64,000 bases of DNA from Sphaerolaimus hirsutus (taxonomy: Eukaryota > Nematoda > Chromadorea > Monhysterida > Sphaerolaimidae). Positions within the stretch are counted from its first letter, which is position 1. Every line of letters begins with the position of its first letter. Made by a program: the position numbers and the translations under genes. The notes under the pieces were generated by a model. The model saw only the letters and a program-made list of their open reading frames with translations. It had not been told where the DNA came from and did no database searches. Shown one piece after another: positions 1-11,903 of this stretch. Location: the NCBI GenBank assembly GCA_964036195.1, contig OZ038453.1:806001-870000 (forward strand), written 5' to 3'.

Positions 1-413
1 CCGGCTCAATTTCCAGTTTTTCAATCTTTTTTCCATTTTCCGCCTCAATTTTCTGTTTTTCCGCCTCATTTTACCTTTTTCTGGCTCGACTTTCTGTTTT
101 CTGTTCCAGCCAAACTGGTAAACATTCATGCAGATTGTCAATTATGTAAAAAAAATCTGTTTCCAGCAAAATTTCTGCAAATTTTTTCCACTTCCAGCAA
201 AATTTCAGCAAATTTTATCTGTTTTCTGGCAAAATTTCAGCAAATTTTTCTGTTTCCATGCAAATTTCATTTTTCTGTTTGCGTTTTTCTGGCCCCTTTT
301 TCCGTTTTCCGGCCACTGAAATTTTATTCCGTTTCCGTTTCCATTTTCCGCTAAGTGCAAATTTTTTTTCCGTTTCCGTTTCTGTCTTCCGTTCAAACTT
401 TTTTGACAGCCTA
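1..413 (+). mobile_element. hAT-like element with (TTTCCG) body, right part (copy A)
   Basis: A pyrimidine-rich body of TTTTCCG-type repeats ends in TTTTGACAGCCTA, followed by GGTTGAAT (414-421). The complete copy B counterpart at 19,808 shows that GGTTGAAT is the 8 bp target duplication. The left end lies outside the window. Confidence 0.8.
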
Positions 414-664
414 GGTTGAATGATGGCATTATTAGGAATGTAGTACACCTGAATATGTGCTAGATTTTAGCTTTTATTGTTATCTGTTAAATAACAAAAA
501 TTTCTCAAAAAAAGTATCAAATAAGTATCCACTTCACAAGTTAAAATTGAAAAAACTTTTCATCCAAAACTTCTCAGCCAAACTCAGCCAACACGTGGCA
601 ATTCATTAGAACACATCAATCAGCATAATCAAATGGGGACATTGGACAAACTATCTCACAGAGC

Positions 665-832
665 CAGGTGCCAGTCCCAGACCCTGTAAAATGCCCTGTA
701 AATAGTCAAATGTCATGCAAAGTGTCTAAAGTCATGCAAAATGCACTGTGTAATGGCAAATGTATGTTGACACTTTGCATGACATTTGACATCTTACAGG
801 ACATTTTACAGGGTCTGGGATTTGCGGCAGGA
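665..832 (+). repeat. Palindromic CCCAGACCCTGTAAAATG repeat family (example)
   Basis: Inverted ends CCCAGACCCTGTAAAATG and CATTTTACAGGGTCTGGG enclose repeats of CAAATGTCATGCAAAGTGTC. Related copies: 20,651-20,818; 10,392-10,590; 35,097-35,300; 13,705-14,066; 39,549-39,907; 15,318-15,400; 41,030-41,100; about 19,095-19,208; about 31,170-31,510; 50,724-50,895. Several hold an inner hairpin of ATCCAAATCTTAT. Confidence 0.8.
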
Positions 833-999
833 GTGTTTCTGTCAGATTGGGTCACATATTGGACTCATTCAAGTTCAGTGCTAAAGGCCAAAGTTCTCAA
901 AGCGACATCAATTTTGGGGGTAAGTCAACTTTTGTTTCTTTAGTTTTTTTTGTAAGATTTAATCGAGTTTCTGTGTAGAACCTTCAAAGCTTTTAGTAA

Positions 1000-2710
1000 A
1001 GGTAGTATTTCTCCAAATACAACGGCATACTCCCAATGGAACGGCACCTCCAATAGAACGGCAGGTTTTGGCACGTTTTTGCGCTCACAAAAACTATAGA
1101 ACGGCACCATCCAATTGAACGGCTGTTTCGAATAGAGCGGCAGGCAGAAATTACGTTGGAATAGTGCCAAAAATCAGAAACATGCCGAAAATAAAATACG
1201 GATGCCGAGAACGTCCAAAAAAGCAATCAAATATATGTCAAATCCGAATTTGATGCCCTAAAAATGAAATACTGCACAAATTTGATAAAAAATACCTCCA
1301 GGAAGTGTGTGGCAGTGGGCTGGATGCGCATGAAGCAACCTCTGTGAATATTTACACTTCCACACACCTCACTTCCACTTCTTGAAGTAAAGTACCTCCC
1401 ACACACTTCAAAATTGAATCAAAATCCAACAATGGCCCTACACACACTAGTTTTCACCGTGACTGGTGTGAAAACTGAAATGGCCACATGGCGATATTCA
1501 GACTACTCTTATCGTATGCTATATGTGTTTTAGTTTTGAAATTTTGAAATTTTAACTTTTATTCATTAAAATTCTAATTTAAATAAAATCAAATCATTCA
1601 ACCGTGTTCATAAATTTGCTCTTGAAAAAACTTCAGTTTTCCCACGAAGTCACGGTGAAAACTAGTGTGTGTAGGCACAATATCACACAGGCAGTGCAGA
1701 AATACCGGGTAACAGCCAAGACAGCAGCAAACGAACGTCCACCCATGAACAGGGCAGGCGGATTTCCAATTTGGAAATGCACCAGTGCAATAGTATTCTG
1801 CAGGTGGATCCCAGTCAAGATTGCAGGTTTGCACAGGGAATAGTGCCTTACTGACAACTGGCTGCCAACTAGGAGACAACAAGCTGACATGCAGTTGTTG
1901 ACACTTGGCAGCGAGTTGTCAGCTCGCTGAAAGCACGTATTTCGTAAAACATTATGCTCCAGTTACTTCACACCCTGCACGCGTGGTTCCCGCTGGAAAC
2001 GTGCCAACGATTTTTTACACATGCGATTTTGACAGAAAGTTGAAAAAAGTCATTTCTGTTATAACGCTATACGTTAACTTATTTACAACAATGATTATTT
2101 TCATATTTTATACAAAAATCGCATGCTTTATCATGATTGGCACGCTTCCAACGTGAGACATACATCAGTGCGAGGGCAGAGTATCATGTCCGCCGAGTAT
2201 ACAGCATTGAAAAAACATGTCAGCGAGTTGGCAGCGAGGTGCAAAAAAGTTGTCAGCGAGCTAGGTCTGATTTTTGCTGTTTGGCAAGCGAGCTGGCAGC
2301 GAGTTGTCAGCAAGGTGCTTTTCCCTGTGTCATTTATGCTTTGCTCAATTTTCTATTTCTTCTAATAGAGGAGCGTTGTTCTATTTTTTCGTCAACTGAT
2401 TTCTCGCCGTTCTATTGGACGCTGCCGTTCTATTTTTTAACCAATTTTCCGCACTTTTTCATTTGAACATACTGTTATGTTTAGTGAAACCTAAGCAACG
2501 TTTTTGTAAATATGTGAGCATAAATTTGAAATTCAATATCGACATTTCAATGCTCTGAATGCTTACCGTTTCTTTTCATTTTTATATGCATTGGCAACCT
2601 TCCAACAAAATTCCTTTCTGTCATTTCTGAAACTGCCGTTCAATTGGAGAGTGTTGTTCTATTCTTTTATGAGCACAATAATCTGCTAAAACTGCCGTTC
2701 TAAATATTAT
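1000..2710 (+). repeat. Composite region bounded by inverted ACGGCAGT-type repeats
   Basis: AATAGAACGGCAGG-type units at 1,010-1,145 recur inverted as GCCGTTCTATTGGA at 2,360-2,700. Between them lie a CACTTCCACACAC repeat, a MITE (1,434) and GTCAGCGAGTTGGCAG units. Copy B is at about 21,000-22,495. No gene is seen. Confidence 0.6.
1434..1675 (+). mobile_element. GGCCCTACAC-type MITE, only in copy A
   Basis: Ends GGCCCTACACACACTAG and CTAGTGTGTGTAGGC, with TTTTCACCGTGAC inner repeats inverted at the right. Copy B reads CAACAATGTCACACAGG uninterrupted at about 21,460. ACAATG and ACAATA flank the element, suggesting a 5-6 bp duplication. Confidence 0.85.
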
Positions 2711-2782
2711 AAGAAATGTGGAGGTTTATTTTCACATATTTTAAACTATTTTTGCCTGTAGTTGGGCATGTTTTTGGAACTA

Positions 2783-3213
2783 CCGTATTTCCTCGAAATA
2801 ACCCCCCCCTCGTTTGACCCCCCCCCCCTCTCGCGACCACTATTAAACAATCACCCCCCCTCGAAATACCCCCCCCAAATTGAGTGTAAAGGGAACGTAC
2901 ATGACAATAACTGTAGTTTGTGTTCTGTGTACTGCAGAACACACGTTAAACAATGTCGGTGTCACGTTAGAACAGTGTACATACCATCTACATACTAATA
3001 TTAGTCTACAGAACCTTATAAATGGCAGTTTTTGTTGCATTTTTCGACGTCTGCGTACGTTTCAGACGACAATTTCGTACTTGGTTTTCAAAAATTTTCT
3101 TGTGAAACAATAACCCCCCCCCTCGAAATACCCCCCCCCCCTCGTTTAACCCCCCCCCTCTCGGGACCACTATGAAACAATCACCCCCCGGGGGGTATTT
3201 CGAGGAAATACGG
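2783..3213 (+). mobile_element. CCGTATT-type TA MITE, copy A
   Basis: Ends CCGTATTTCCTCGAAATA and TATTTCGAGGAAATACGG, flanked by TA. It carries internal repeats of CTCGAAATACCCCCC and a core with TGTAAAGGGAACGTACATGA. At the same TA copy B has a different insertion of about 980 bp. Confidence 0.85.
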
Positions 3214-3474
3214 TAGATCCTATCGAAATATATTTCTCGGTACAGGTCTCAATTTAATTGAAAGATCGCCACTCAGTGAAGGGTTGCCAATTCGCTTTGC
3301 TTCATAGAGCATCACACTTTTATTTTGATCTGTTGTCATTTGGTTTCGATTGGCAGAATAGCGAAGTTGGGTGAATTTAATAGCGCCCCAGTAATATTTT
3401 TAACGGTATTTTATTTATGTTTACTTTGGTTTCATTCTTGAAATTGCTCTTTTTGTAGTGGTTGATTGAACTTA

Positions 3475-3575
3475 CCGTATTTCTTCGAATTACCCCCTCG
3501 AAATACCCCCCCCCCCACCTCAAAATTCTCACTCTGAAAAAATAAACTCCCTGGGGGTATTTCGAGGAAATACGG
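3475..3575 (+). mobile_element. CCGTATT-type TA MITE, short form (copy A)
   Basis: A 101 bp element with both ends intact. The element at the same site in copy B (23,816-24,224) is about 409 bp, so this one is an internally deleted form or the other has expanded. Confidence 0.85.
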
Positions 3576-4559
3576 TAGTTCAATCAACCACTACCCTTTG
3601 AACGGTTACCGCTTGGATTTGTTTTGGATGCCTGCCAAGTTTGAATGTATTCGGCGGCAGAATCCCATTTGCACCAGAGTTGTTAACATTTTCGAATGTT
3701 TTCATGGTGTGTGTAAACGTAAATTTAAGGTAGGTAATTTGAATTTACTTGCTAGTTGCTGCCCCAGCAGATAAAACGTTAAGTACTTCTTTACTTGTGG
3801 TAAACGTGAAACAAACGTAGAAGTACTTTTCACGTAAAAAAAATATAAAAGGAAGTATTTATCTCAATTGTTTACTTAAGAAAACGAGAAAGGACGTGCG
3901 CAAAAGGAACTATTTCTACACAAAAAGCGTAAAAGAAACGTAAAAGTACTTTTCCCAGAAAAATATAAAAAATTTCAACCTTTCTTCTTGAGTTTACAAT
4001 GAATATTCAGTGTTTTTGCTGTAGGATATAAAAGGTCTGAAAATAAGTAAAAGGAAAGGAACAGGTGTCTTTTAGGCACTTGTTTTTTGCAGATGTTTAA
4101 AAGGGCGCCAGCGCCATTTCGTTTTACACTTCACACACGTCTGTCATTTTTGACAAAATATCCATGTATTTTCACTTTAAAGTGTCTGTTCAATCATTGA
4201 AGTTCACAAAATATTTTGAATATTTTACTATTTAACTATTCGGCAGGTATTCCTGTGCAAGCCAAAACACTTTGCCAAAAGTGCGACATTATTTATTGCT
4301 GTTGAAATGAGATAGACCGAATAGACTTTACTTTGGCAACTCGTTTGACACTCATTTTATTGCCTTTCTCAGATAAAAAATTCAATGTAAAAACAAAATC
4401 AGATGAATTTCAAAATCTCAATTAATCACAAAAATATTCAAAATGTAAAAACTAGTTCCAAATAAAAAGCAAGCAAACTTATACAGCTGCAATGTTGCCG
4501 CACACATTTACTATATAACAGAAGTCAACTCAAGTCGGATGCTCATAAATTAGCCTTGA

Positions 4560-4700
4560 ACGAATTTGAGTTGCCCACAATGAAGGATTTTGAATTTCCG
4601 TCAACTGCAGTTCACAGGAATAACAGGCACCACATTCTGGTAACCTCAAATGCGTTCAAAGCCGATTTACGAGTTTACAAAAATCCGCGTTTAATGACAG
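4560..4700 (+). repeat. Dispersed TCAACTCAAATG/GCTGATTTA motif (example)
   Basis: A degenerate unit built from ATTCTGGTAACCTCAAATGC and AAAGCCGATTTACGAG recurs here and at about 5,450, 10,990 (inverted), 16,440, 26,520, 27,850, 41,670, 56,930, 59,840, 62,230 and 62,690, often paired with AGTTGACGGATTCCTCATTC. It looks like a short interspersed repeat; termini are not defined. Confidence 0.5.
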
Positions 4701-6326
4701 TAAACTAGTGCACAAAATTTTTTTGCTTGTCTTTGACAGGCACATTTATGTAAACACCGGGCCAGCCAACCCACGTGGTTGTTTCTAGAAGTTTTGAAAA
4801 TACTCGTAAATATTTGGTTGTTCGGAAAGTACTGGGACAGTCGCAGCGAAAAATGGGAGTGTGATGTATGGCTCCTGGCGTTATCATGCAGTCACTTCAC
4901 TGCAGAGTTGTTAAAAGTACAAATCTTTTCTGTAGTTTTTGTAAACCTAGAGTATTTCTTCATTTACACATTGTGCAAAACTTAAAACATTTTTACTTGG
5001 CAAAATGTAGACAGAACATACTGTTTTCACACATTGGAAACCTAAAAAAATATTCATAGAACTGAGTACCGTTATTTTTTGAAAATAAAAGCACCATATT
5101 TCCTTGTAATACCCCTGCCGTAGGGTGTTTTTTGGCCAGCTCACTGAGAGAGGGTGATGGTGGTGGTGGGGTAATTCAAGGAAATGTATTTAACACATTT
5201 TCACAGTACTCAATTAAGCATACTTTTGCAGTAAAAGTTAACTATCCCAACGGAAGTTTTTCTGAATATGCTTCACTGTAAATATTTCCATTTCAGACAC
5301 TTAGAAGTGCACTTTGATAATCAGCCAAAAATGGTTTCCAACCAAATTTTGAAAAATTTGGATAACTCAAAGGTCAATGTTGGGTTTTGAGTATTCCACA
5401 ATGAGGTGCCTGTCAACTACTGTTGATGTTGATAAAAATTCATTGCAGTAAACTCAAATGTGTTCAAAATCAATTTACATGTGTTCCAATTGGCGCTTGG
5501 CGCTGGGATTTGAAAAAGCGCCATGGTGCTTTTTGCTTTTGCGATAGCGCCATGCACCAGCACCAGGAATTTTGTTCCTGGCGCCAGGTAGAAATAGCCC
5601 CAGGCGCTAAAAGCACCATAGCAAGCGATAGATATTTTTACAGAAAATGCACTGTCCCAGTAGTTTCGGAACATACAAAGAATTTGGTACATGTGCGTAA
5701 ATGAACGCTGAATACTTTCATGCATTTATTTCCATGATCCTATTTTACAACGTTTTTTTAAGCAATGGTTGACTTCTTTTGGACATGTTTCCCTATTGGG
5801 TTATCTCCGTTTAATCTGTGTGATCTTTTGCTGTTATATATATGGCCAAATTTGTGATGTTCTCGTTTCGTGTACAAGCTTTTTTCAGAGGGATATATTA
5901 ATATTTGAATGAAGTACAGCTATTGGGATACCCTAGAAAGTCATTTCTCTTGGAAATAGGTATACCATTGTAAAAAACAACTCCCAATGGGATTCATTCT
6001 TTCGACTACAATAAGCATTCAACATTGTTGTTGTTGTTTTCTAAGTAAGTTTTCAGCCAACGACGTGAGTTTCAATACATCGCAAATTATTAAGCCCAGA
6101 ATTTACGACATGATTTTATCAATCACATGACGTTATTAAAATCACATTATTGTAATAATATCATATTTACATCAATTTATTCTGTGCAAAGCACGTGGTC
6201 GGTCAGAATAATAATAGAGAAAACCTGCTAAATATTAAGAAGTGATGGAATGGCGCCATTGGAAGTGATGGAATGGCGTTTTTTACCGTAGCTATGGCGC
6301 TCGGCGCCATTCCGTGTGGCGCCATT

Positions 6327-7680
6327 GGCCCTACACGCACTAGTTTTCACCGTGACTTGTGTGAAAACTGAAATGGCCACATGGCCACATTCAGCCCACT
6401 CATATTGTATGCTATACAAACACCTTCCCGATCAAGTCCGGCCCCCCATTTTTTTGTCTTCTGACGTCCTATCTTCAGTTCTAGGCCGCACCGGAAGCTG
6501 AAACGTGTGGGAGATATGGGCGCAACCCCCCTCTACTTTGCATGAATTGGGGGGGGGGGTCGCGGCGACCCCTTACCAAGTGCCAAAATTTTTTTGGCTT
6601 TTTTGGTGTCCCACACAGGTCCGGCCCCTACTGATTTTTGAGCTGTGGGAGGGGATAAATCTAAAATTTTGGGGATGTGTTACCAACACGTCAGAAATGT
6701 CAGATTATCAAAATTTCACTTATCCTCTAAAAAAAACACAACCCCCAATAAATGGATGGATGACAAAAAAATGTACGTTTTGGAACTTTTTTATATACAC
6801 TTGAAGAGCTGGTTTAGGATACTTTAAAGGGAAGGGTTTGATGTTTGAAGTTATGTAAACAACCATACCTCTAAAATGCCTGCATTGCAAAATTTACTTG
6901 GGGCAAATTTCAAAGTGTAAATTTTGTAAATTTTTGTTCCTGCAATGATGTCATTATGATGTCATAAAATTCCCCCAAGTAAATTTTGCAATGCAGGCAT
7001 TTTAGAGGTATGGTTCTTTACATAACTTTAAACATCAAACCCTTCCCTTTAAAGTATCCTAAACCAGCTCTTCAAGTGTATAACAAGAAAGTTCCAAAAC
7101 GTGAACTTTTTGTCATCCATTTATTGGGGGTGGTGTTTTTTAAGAGAATAAGTGAAATTTTGAGAAATTTTTCACAATAATCTGACATTTTTGAATAGTG
7201 TATAGTAGGGGAGTGGTGTTGGTAACACATCCCCAAAATTGGTTCTAATTGTTCTAAAATTTGTTCCCAAAATAGTTCACCCACAGCTCAGAAATCAATG
7301 GGGGCCGGACCTGTGTGGGACACCAAAAAAGCCAATAAAATTTTTGGCACTTAAGGCGACCAACCCTGTAAGGGGTTGCCGCGAACCCCCCAATTCATGC
7401 AAAGTAGAGGGGGGTTGCGCCCATATCTCCCCCACGTTTCAGCTTACGGCGCGACTTAGAACTGAAGATGGGATGTCACAAGTGAAATCAAAAATGGGGG
7501 GCCGGACTTGATTGGGAAGGTGTTTATACATGTTGTTTATACAGTTTTCACATTTTCACATTAAAACTTTCATAAATCAAAATTTAAATTAAGTTAAATC
7601 ATTCAACCGTGATGATTTATTTGCAATTGAAAAAATATCAGTTTTCAGAGAAGTCACGGTGAATACTAGTGTGCGTAGGC
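6327..7680 (+). mobile_element. GGCCCTACAC-type MITE split by the fold-back element
   Basis: Left end GGCCCTACACGCACTAG, right end CTAGTGTGCGTAGGC, with inner motifs TTTTCACCGTGAC and GTCACGGTGAA. It is the same family as 1,434-1,675 and 53,336-53,557. The fold-back element interrupts it. Copy B lacks both. Confidence 0.8.
6419..7524 (+). mobile_element. Fold-back element with arms of about 500 bp
   Basis: Ends AACACCTTCCC and GGGAAGGTGTT, flanked by TATACA (6,413-6,418 and 7,525-7,530). The arms are inverted copies along nearly their full length (for example AAGTCCGGCCCCCCATT at 6,435 and its complement at about 7,492, and AAATTTACTTGGGG at 6,890 with its complement at about 6,972), around a loop of about 60 bp. 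It is nested in a GGCCCTACAC-type element and is absent from copy B. Confidence 0.85.
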
Positions 7681-8320
7681 ACTATGGCTTTTTGCGCCAG
7701 GCCTCCCAAAAGCGCCGTGGCGCCTTTTTCCGAATGGCTTGGCTTTCGGGGCGTATTTCCATCACTATCTGGTAGTCACAATGTAAATACAGAAATTTTA
7801 TTGTGCAAACAAAAGTAGGAAATTACAGCCAGCTGGAGATAAATTATTCTGAAGCTACATCCTGAATACCAACGGGTCCATTTTTTATCAGCGACACACT
7901 TTCTCTGTTTGCAGTTTTTTATGTAAAAAACACAAAAGTTTCAGCGACATGTCCTCATCAGTTACGACGATGTCAAACAAAAATTCGGAAATACGAAAAA
8001 TCGGAAATACGGAAATACGAATTTTCTAACTTTTATTTTACTAGGTATATTTTTTATTTTAAATTTTACTAGAAAGGACACTTAAAGTTCGATTTTTTTA
8101 GTATGTTTGGCTGAACATGCATAAAACATCATTCAAATACTCAATTTACATGAATCTATTCGTGAAAAACAAAACAAAAATGTGCAATTGTGCCTGCGGT
8201 ATATAAAGCTTGCAAAGCCGCAAAACAAAGACTCATTCGAAATCGCAAATATTTAGTGGCGAAACCCAAGTAACCCAAAAATTAAAATTCAAAACGCCAG
8301 TTAAAAAAACACAGGTAATA

Positions 8321-8730
8321 CCGTATTATCTCGAATTACCCCCCCCCCTTGAATTAACCCCCCCCTCGAAATACCCCCCTGAAATTCGGCTGAGGAAATA
8401 ATAACCCCCCCCCTCGAAATACCCCCCTAAAATTGAGTGTAGAGAGAACGTACATGACAAATACCGTAGTTTGTGATCTGTACAATGCAGAACACACGTG
8501 TAAAGTGATGGCTAAGTGACGTTAGGGAAGGGTTTATGTGTATATACAGTTATATATGCCTATTCACACGTATACATGTACGTAATTGTTCGATTTTTCT
8601 ACGTCTGGGTATGGGGAATTTCCGAAAATTTCTGGCGAAATAAAGGACCCCCCCCCCCCTCGAGTTATCCCCCCCTCAAATTTTGCTGGCGAAATAATAA
8701 ACCCCCTGGGGGTATTTCGAGGTAAAACGG
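8321..8730 (+). mobile_element. CCGTATT-type TA MITE, only in copy A
   Basis: Flanked by TA at 8,319-8,320 and 8,731-8,732. Copy B has the empty site AGGTAATATCTAAATTT at about 33,294. Core motifs: GGCTGAGGAAATAATAA, GAACGTACATGACAAATACC, GTGACGTTAGGGAAGGG, TTTCTACGTCTG, CTGGCGAAATAA. Confidence 0.92.
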
Positions 8731-9339
8731 TAACTAAATTTTTATTACTAAAAACACTTTTTCCCGAAGTTTTGCCATCGTTACCCATCACCTGATGTGA
8801 TTCTGATAACAAAATGTTATTTTATGCTTCTGTTTGGTTAGTGTATTCATAATAATCAGAATAGGTAAGTACATTACATACATTTGTTCCTTTATTTTGT
8901 CTATTTAATATGTCTGGTTACAATCATCTCTGATATGGTAATTTTTGGCAAACATTTAAAAAGGGCACGTTTTACTGTTTGTTTTTGCAAATCTTTGTCT
9001 TAATGCTTATGCATAGTGGAACTTTTTAATGCAAACAAGAAGTGCAAATTATTTGAGTTCAAATGGTCAATCTGGGACCTTTTCTTTAAGTTGACAAGTG
9101 ACAAGAAAAGTGGTAAGTGATAAGCCAAGTTTAAGTAGAAAGTTTATTGGAAAGAACACTTGTGAAAGTAAAGTAAAAGTGAAAAATGTTTACTTTCATT
9201 TCAAAATTTACTTGCCACATCTTAAGGTCACTTCTAACTCTCGTTACCACTTAAAATACCACTTTTTGTCACTTCTCCACTTCCAAAATTACACAAATTT
9301 CACAATTAATAAACAATCCAACAAAAAAATCACACACAG

Positions 9340-9409
9340 AGCACATAATTCACCAATGCTAAAGTCATTGTACCAGCGCGTATTTCCTCCCTGGGAATCT
9401 GATGACCTG
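9340..9409 (+). CDS. Candidate exon a of an unidentified upstream gene (copy A)
   Basis: A 70 bp stretch encoding HNSPMLKSLYQRVFPPWESD, then DL, between CACACAG and donor GTGCGT. It enters in phase 2 and leaves in phase 0, in frame with the exon at 10,725. The same sequence occurs at 34,137-34,206 in copy B (donor GTGACC). I do not recognise the protein. Evidence is the intact frame, splice sites, phase and preservation in both copies. Confidence 0.45.
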
Positions 9410-9475
9410 GTGCGTGATTTAATTAGCCCGATAAGTTTTTGGGCTTACTGATTCATTCGATTTCATCATTATAGG

Positions 9476-9912
9476 TAGTGATGTAAAAAGCGCCAGGACT
9501 TTGGCGCCAAGCGCCAAAAGCACCATGGCGCTTTTCCATACACCAGCGCCAAGCGCCAATGGCGCCAGAGCAAAATGGCGCTAAGCGACAGAAGCGCCAT
9601 CGCGCCTTTTGCTTTAGCGCTAGCACCAAGCGCCAGCGCCAAGCGCCAGCGCCAAGCGCCAGCGCCAAGCGCCAGCGCCAAGCGCCAGCGCCAAGCGCCA
9701 GCGCCAAGCGCCAGTGCCAAGCGCCAGCGCCAGGCATCTTGTTACTGGTGCCACGCAAAAATAGCGCAGAGCGCCAAAAGCGCCATGGCGCTCTTCTGAA
9801 CCCTAGCGCCCAGCGCCAATGGTGCCACAGGAAAATAGAGCCAAGCGCCAAAAGCTCTTGTTCCTTTGGTGCTAGCGCCAGGAGCCAGCGCCATGGCGCT
9901 TTTCCATCACTA
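9476..9912 (+). mobile_element. hAT-like element with (GCGCCA) array (copy A)
   Basis: Ends TAGTGATG and CATCACTA, flanked by the 8 bp direct repeat ATTATAGG (9,468-9,475 and 9,913-9,920). The body is a GCGCCA/AGCGCCA array with a long perfect stretch around 9,630-9,730. The element at 34,274-34,612 is a shorter allele. Confidence 0.85.
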
Positions 9913-10724
9913 ATTATAGGTATTTAGGTATGTACATGCCAGGGGCCATATTCAGTTGGAATGTGATTCGAACATGGAATATGCCTAATATAATGACATG
10001 CTGATGTTGACATCAAAATTTGTGTCAACTCAATGCAACTGAATTTTGGGTGATTATGTGATTTCGACTTTCCTATGTGATAGAGCGTTGATAATTTTAT
10101 ATCGTGACTGTTAAGTGTTATGTCTTTTTAAAAAAATTGTGTTATTTAGTTGACATTCAGTTGACACAAATTTGCATTGTCAACTAGTGTGTATGGGTCC
10201 AACCCAAAATTAGGAGGTAAAGATTTGTAACACAACCAATATCTGAAATTTCTGCAAAACATCATACAAGACGACAGTCCCCCCCACCTAGTGAAATGTA
10301 AAATGTCATGTAAAATGTAAGATGTTAAACAAGTATTCAATGATATCATTTATCTTAAAACTCCATTTGCTTCACCATTAATTTATCAATGCTAGGGCTA
10401 CTCCCAGACCTTGTAAAACACCATGTTAAAAGGCAAATATCTAAAGTCTGAAGTCATGGAAAATGTCATGAAAAATGACAAGCAGCCAGTGAAAAGTAAA
10501 ACAAAGTTTGTCATTCTACAGGACATTTTCCACGACTTTTGACAGTTTCCATGAGATTTCACATTTTACAGGGAATTTTGCGGGGTCTCGGAGTGGCATC
10601 TTACTTTTCTAATGAAAATTAAACAACATTAAATTTCTTGGCTCACTGCCAACTTTGCAACTGAGTTCAAAAAATGAATCAGTGTCCTAGTAAAAAATGT
10701 GGGGCTAATTAAATTTGCGCCCAG

Positions 10725-10881
10725 CTTCTATTGGAAGGGCACGACATACTGTATGGGCCAGATAATATTAACAATCACTACGAGTATGAAATTGTGCAAC
10801 GTTTTTCAAACAGCGAGCGGAAACGGAGTGGTTTGATTGATGCTATTGCGTTGGAAGAATTTCCCCTGGAGCACCTTAATG
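10725..10881 (+). CDS. Candidate exon b of the unidentified upstream gene (copy A)
   Basis: A 157 bp exon encoding LLLEGHDILYGPDNINNHYE, then YEIVQRFSNSERKRSGLIDA and IALEEFPLEHLN. It has acceptor GCCCAG and donor GTTTGT, the same unusual donor used by several lipin exons. The peptide is well mixed in composition and the exon is essentially identical in copy B (35,426-35,582). Phase 0 in and phase 1 out, matching its neighbours. The family is not recognised. Confidence 0.6.
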
Positions 10882-11095
10882 GTTTGTTCTATTTTTCTTT
10901 TTTCAATTCTCCTACGTTTTATCGCCTTGTGTATTTAGCTGGAGCCAATGTGCTGCACACACTATTTTAACAATGATATCTTAAAAAATTTTGTAATCAC
11001 ATAAATCAGCCTTGAACGTAATTGAGTTGACTGGAATGAGTAGGTAAGTTTTTTACGCAAACTAGGTGTTCGTCAACTGTAGCTTTAGTTGACGG

Positions 11096-11309
11096 GGGTT
11101 CACTGCCCGTTACGCACATTTGCCCGTTTTTTTCACTTGACACTTTTTCAAGTGATTTTCAGATATGAGTGACGTGAAAAACGCTGCGCAATGACATTGG
11201 TGAACTTTTTTCACTTTACTCATATCTGAAAATCACTTGAAAAAGTGTCAAGTGAAAAAAACGAGTAAATGTGCGTAACGGGCAGATGTGCGTATCAGGC
11301 CTGCCCCGT
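11096..11309 (+). mobile_element. Palindromic insertion only in copy A
   Basis: Flanked by TAGTTGACG on both sides; copy B reads straight through (GTAGCTGTAGTTGACGAAC at about 36,466). The two arms (CCCGTTACGCACAT..., TTTTTTCACTTGACACTTTT..., ATATGAGT) are near-perfect inverted repeats around a short loop. Boundaries are good to a few bases. Confidence 0.75.
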
Positions 11310-11903
11310 AGTTGACGAACACATAATTCCAGTTACCCAAATGCCATTCAAAGTTGATTTATGAGTGATTCAAATTTTTAGTTTACTGGTGATGAACTAG
11401 TGTGCGCAGTGCCATTTCACCATTTGGGCAAGTGACAAGTAAATTTGTTACTGAAAATACATCTCGTTATTTCTTGTTATTTACTTGTCCACTTGCGGAA
11501 TGGAATTATAACCCGATTATTTTTAAACTTTAAGTGTTTACTTTTGCCATAAATAAAAACATTTTCAGTGTTATAAATGAAAAATATAAAAGATTTTAAA
11601 AAAAATTTTTTAAGGAAACGTTTTTTTGCAAACGTTTCTCCATCGTCGAATTGAGAACAAACATTAATTACATCGCTGCTTGCATCTGTAGTTTATTGCT
11701 TTCAGCTTTTATTTTTTAGACAAAGGAAAATTATTTACCGTTAATACGAAATAGTCAGCTGTTTTCCACATTTCCTTATTAATTACGTCACTTTAGAAAT
11801 CGCTTTTTCTGTTTACTGTTTTGTGACATTTGTGAATTTTTGAATCGATTCATTATTCTACTATTTTACCGTAAGCAACTGAATATTCTCTTGTTTTATG
11901 CAG

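Noticed and set aside
9600..9740. Regular short repeats resembling a CRISPR array
   Set aside because: The units are contiguous GCGCCA simple repeats without spacers, in a eukaryotic transposon.
9453..9851. 132-codon minus-strand and 122-codon plus-strand frames of Ala/Trp/Arg and Ser/Ala/Lys repeats
   Set aside because: These are translations of the GCGCCA array on both strands, within a transposon.
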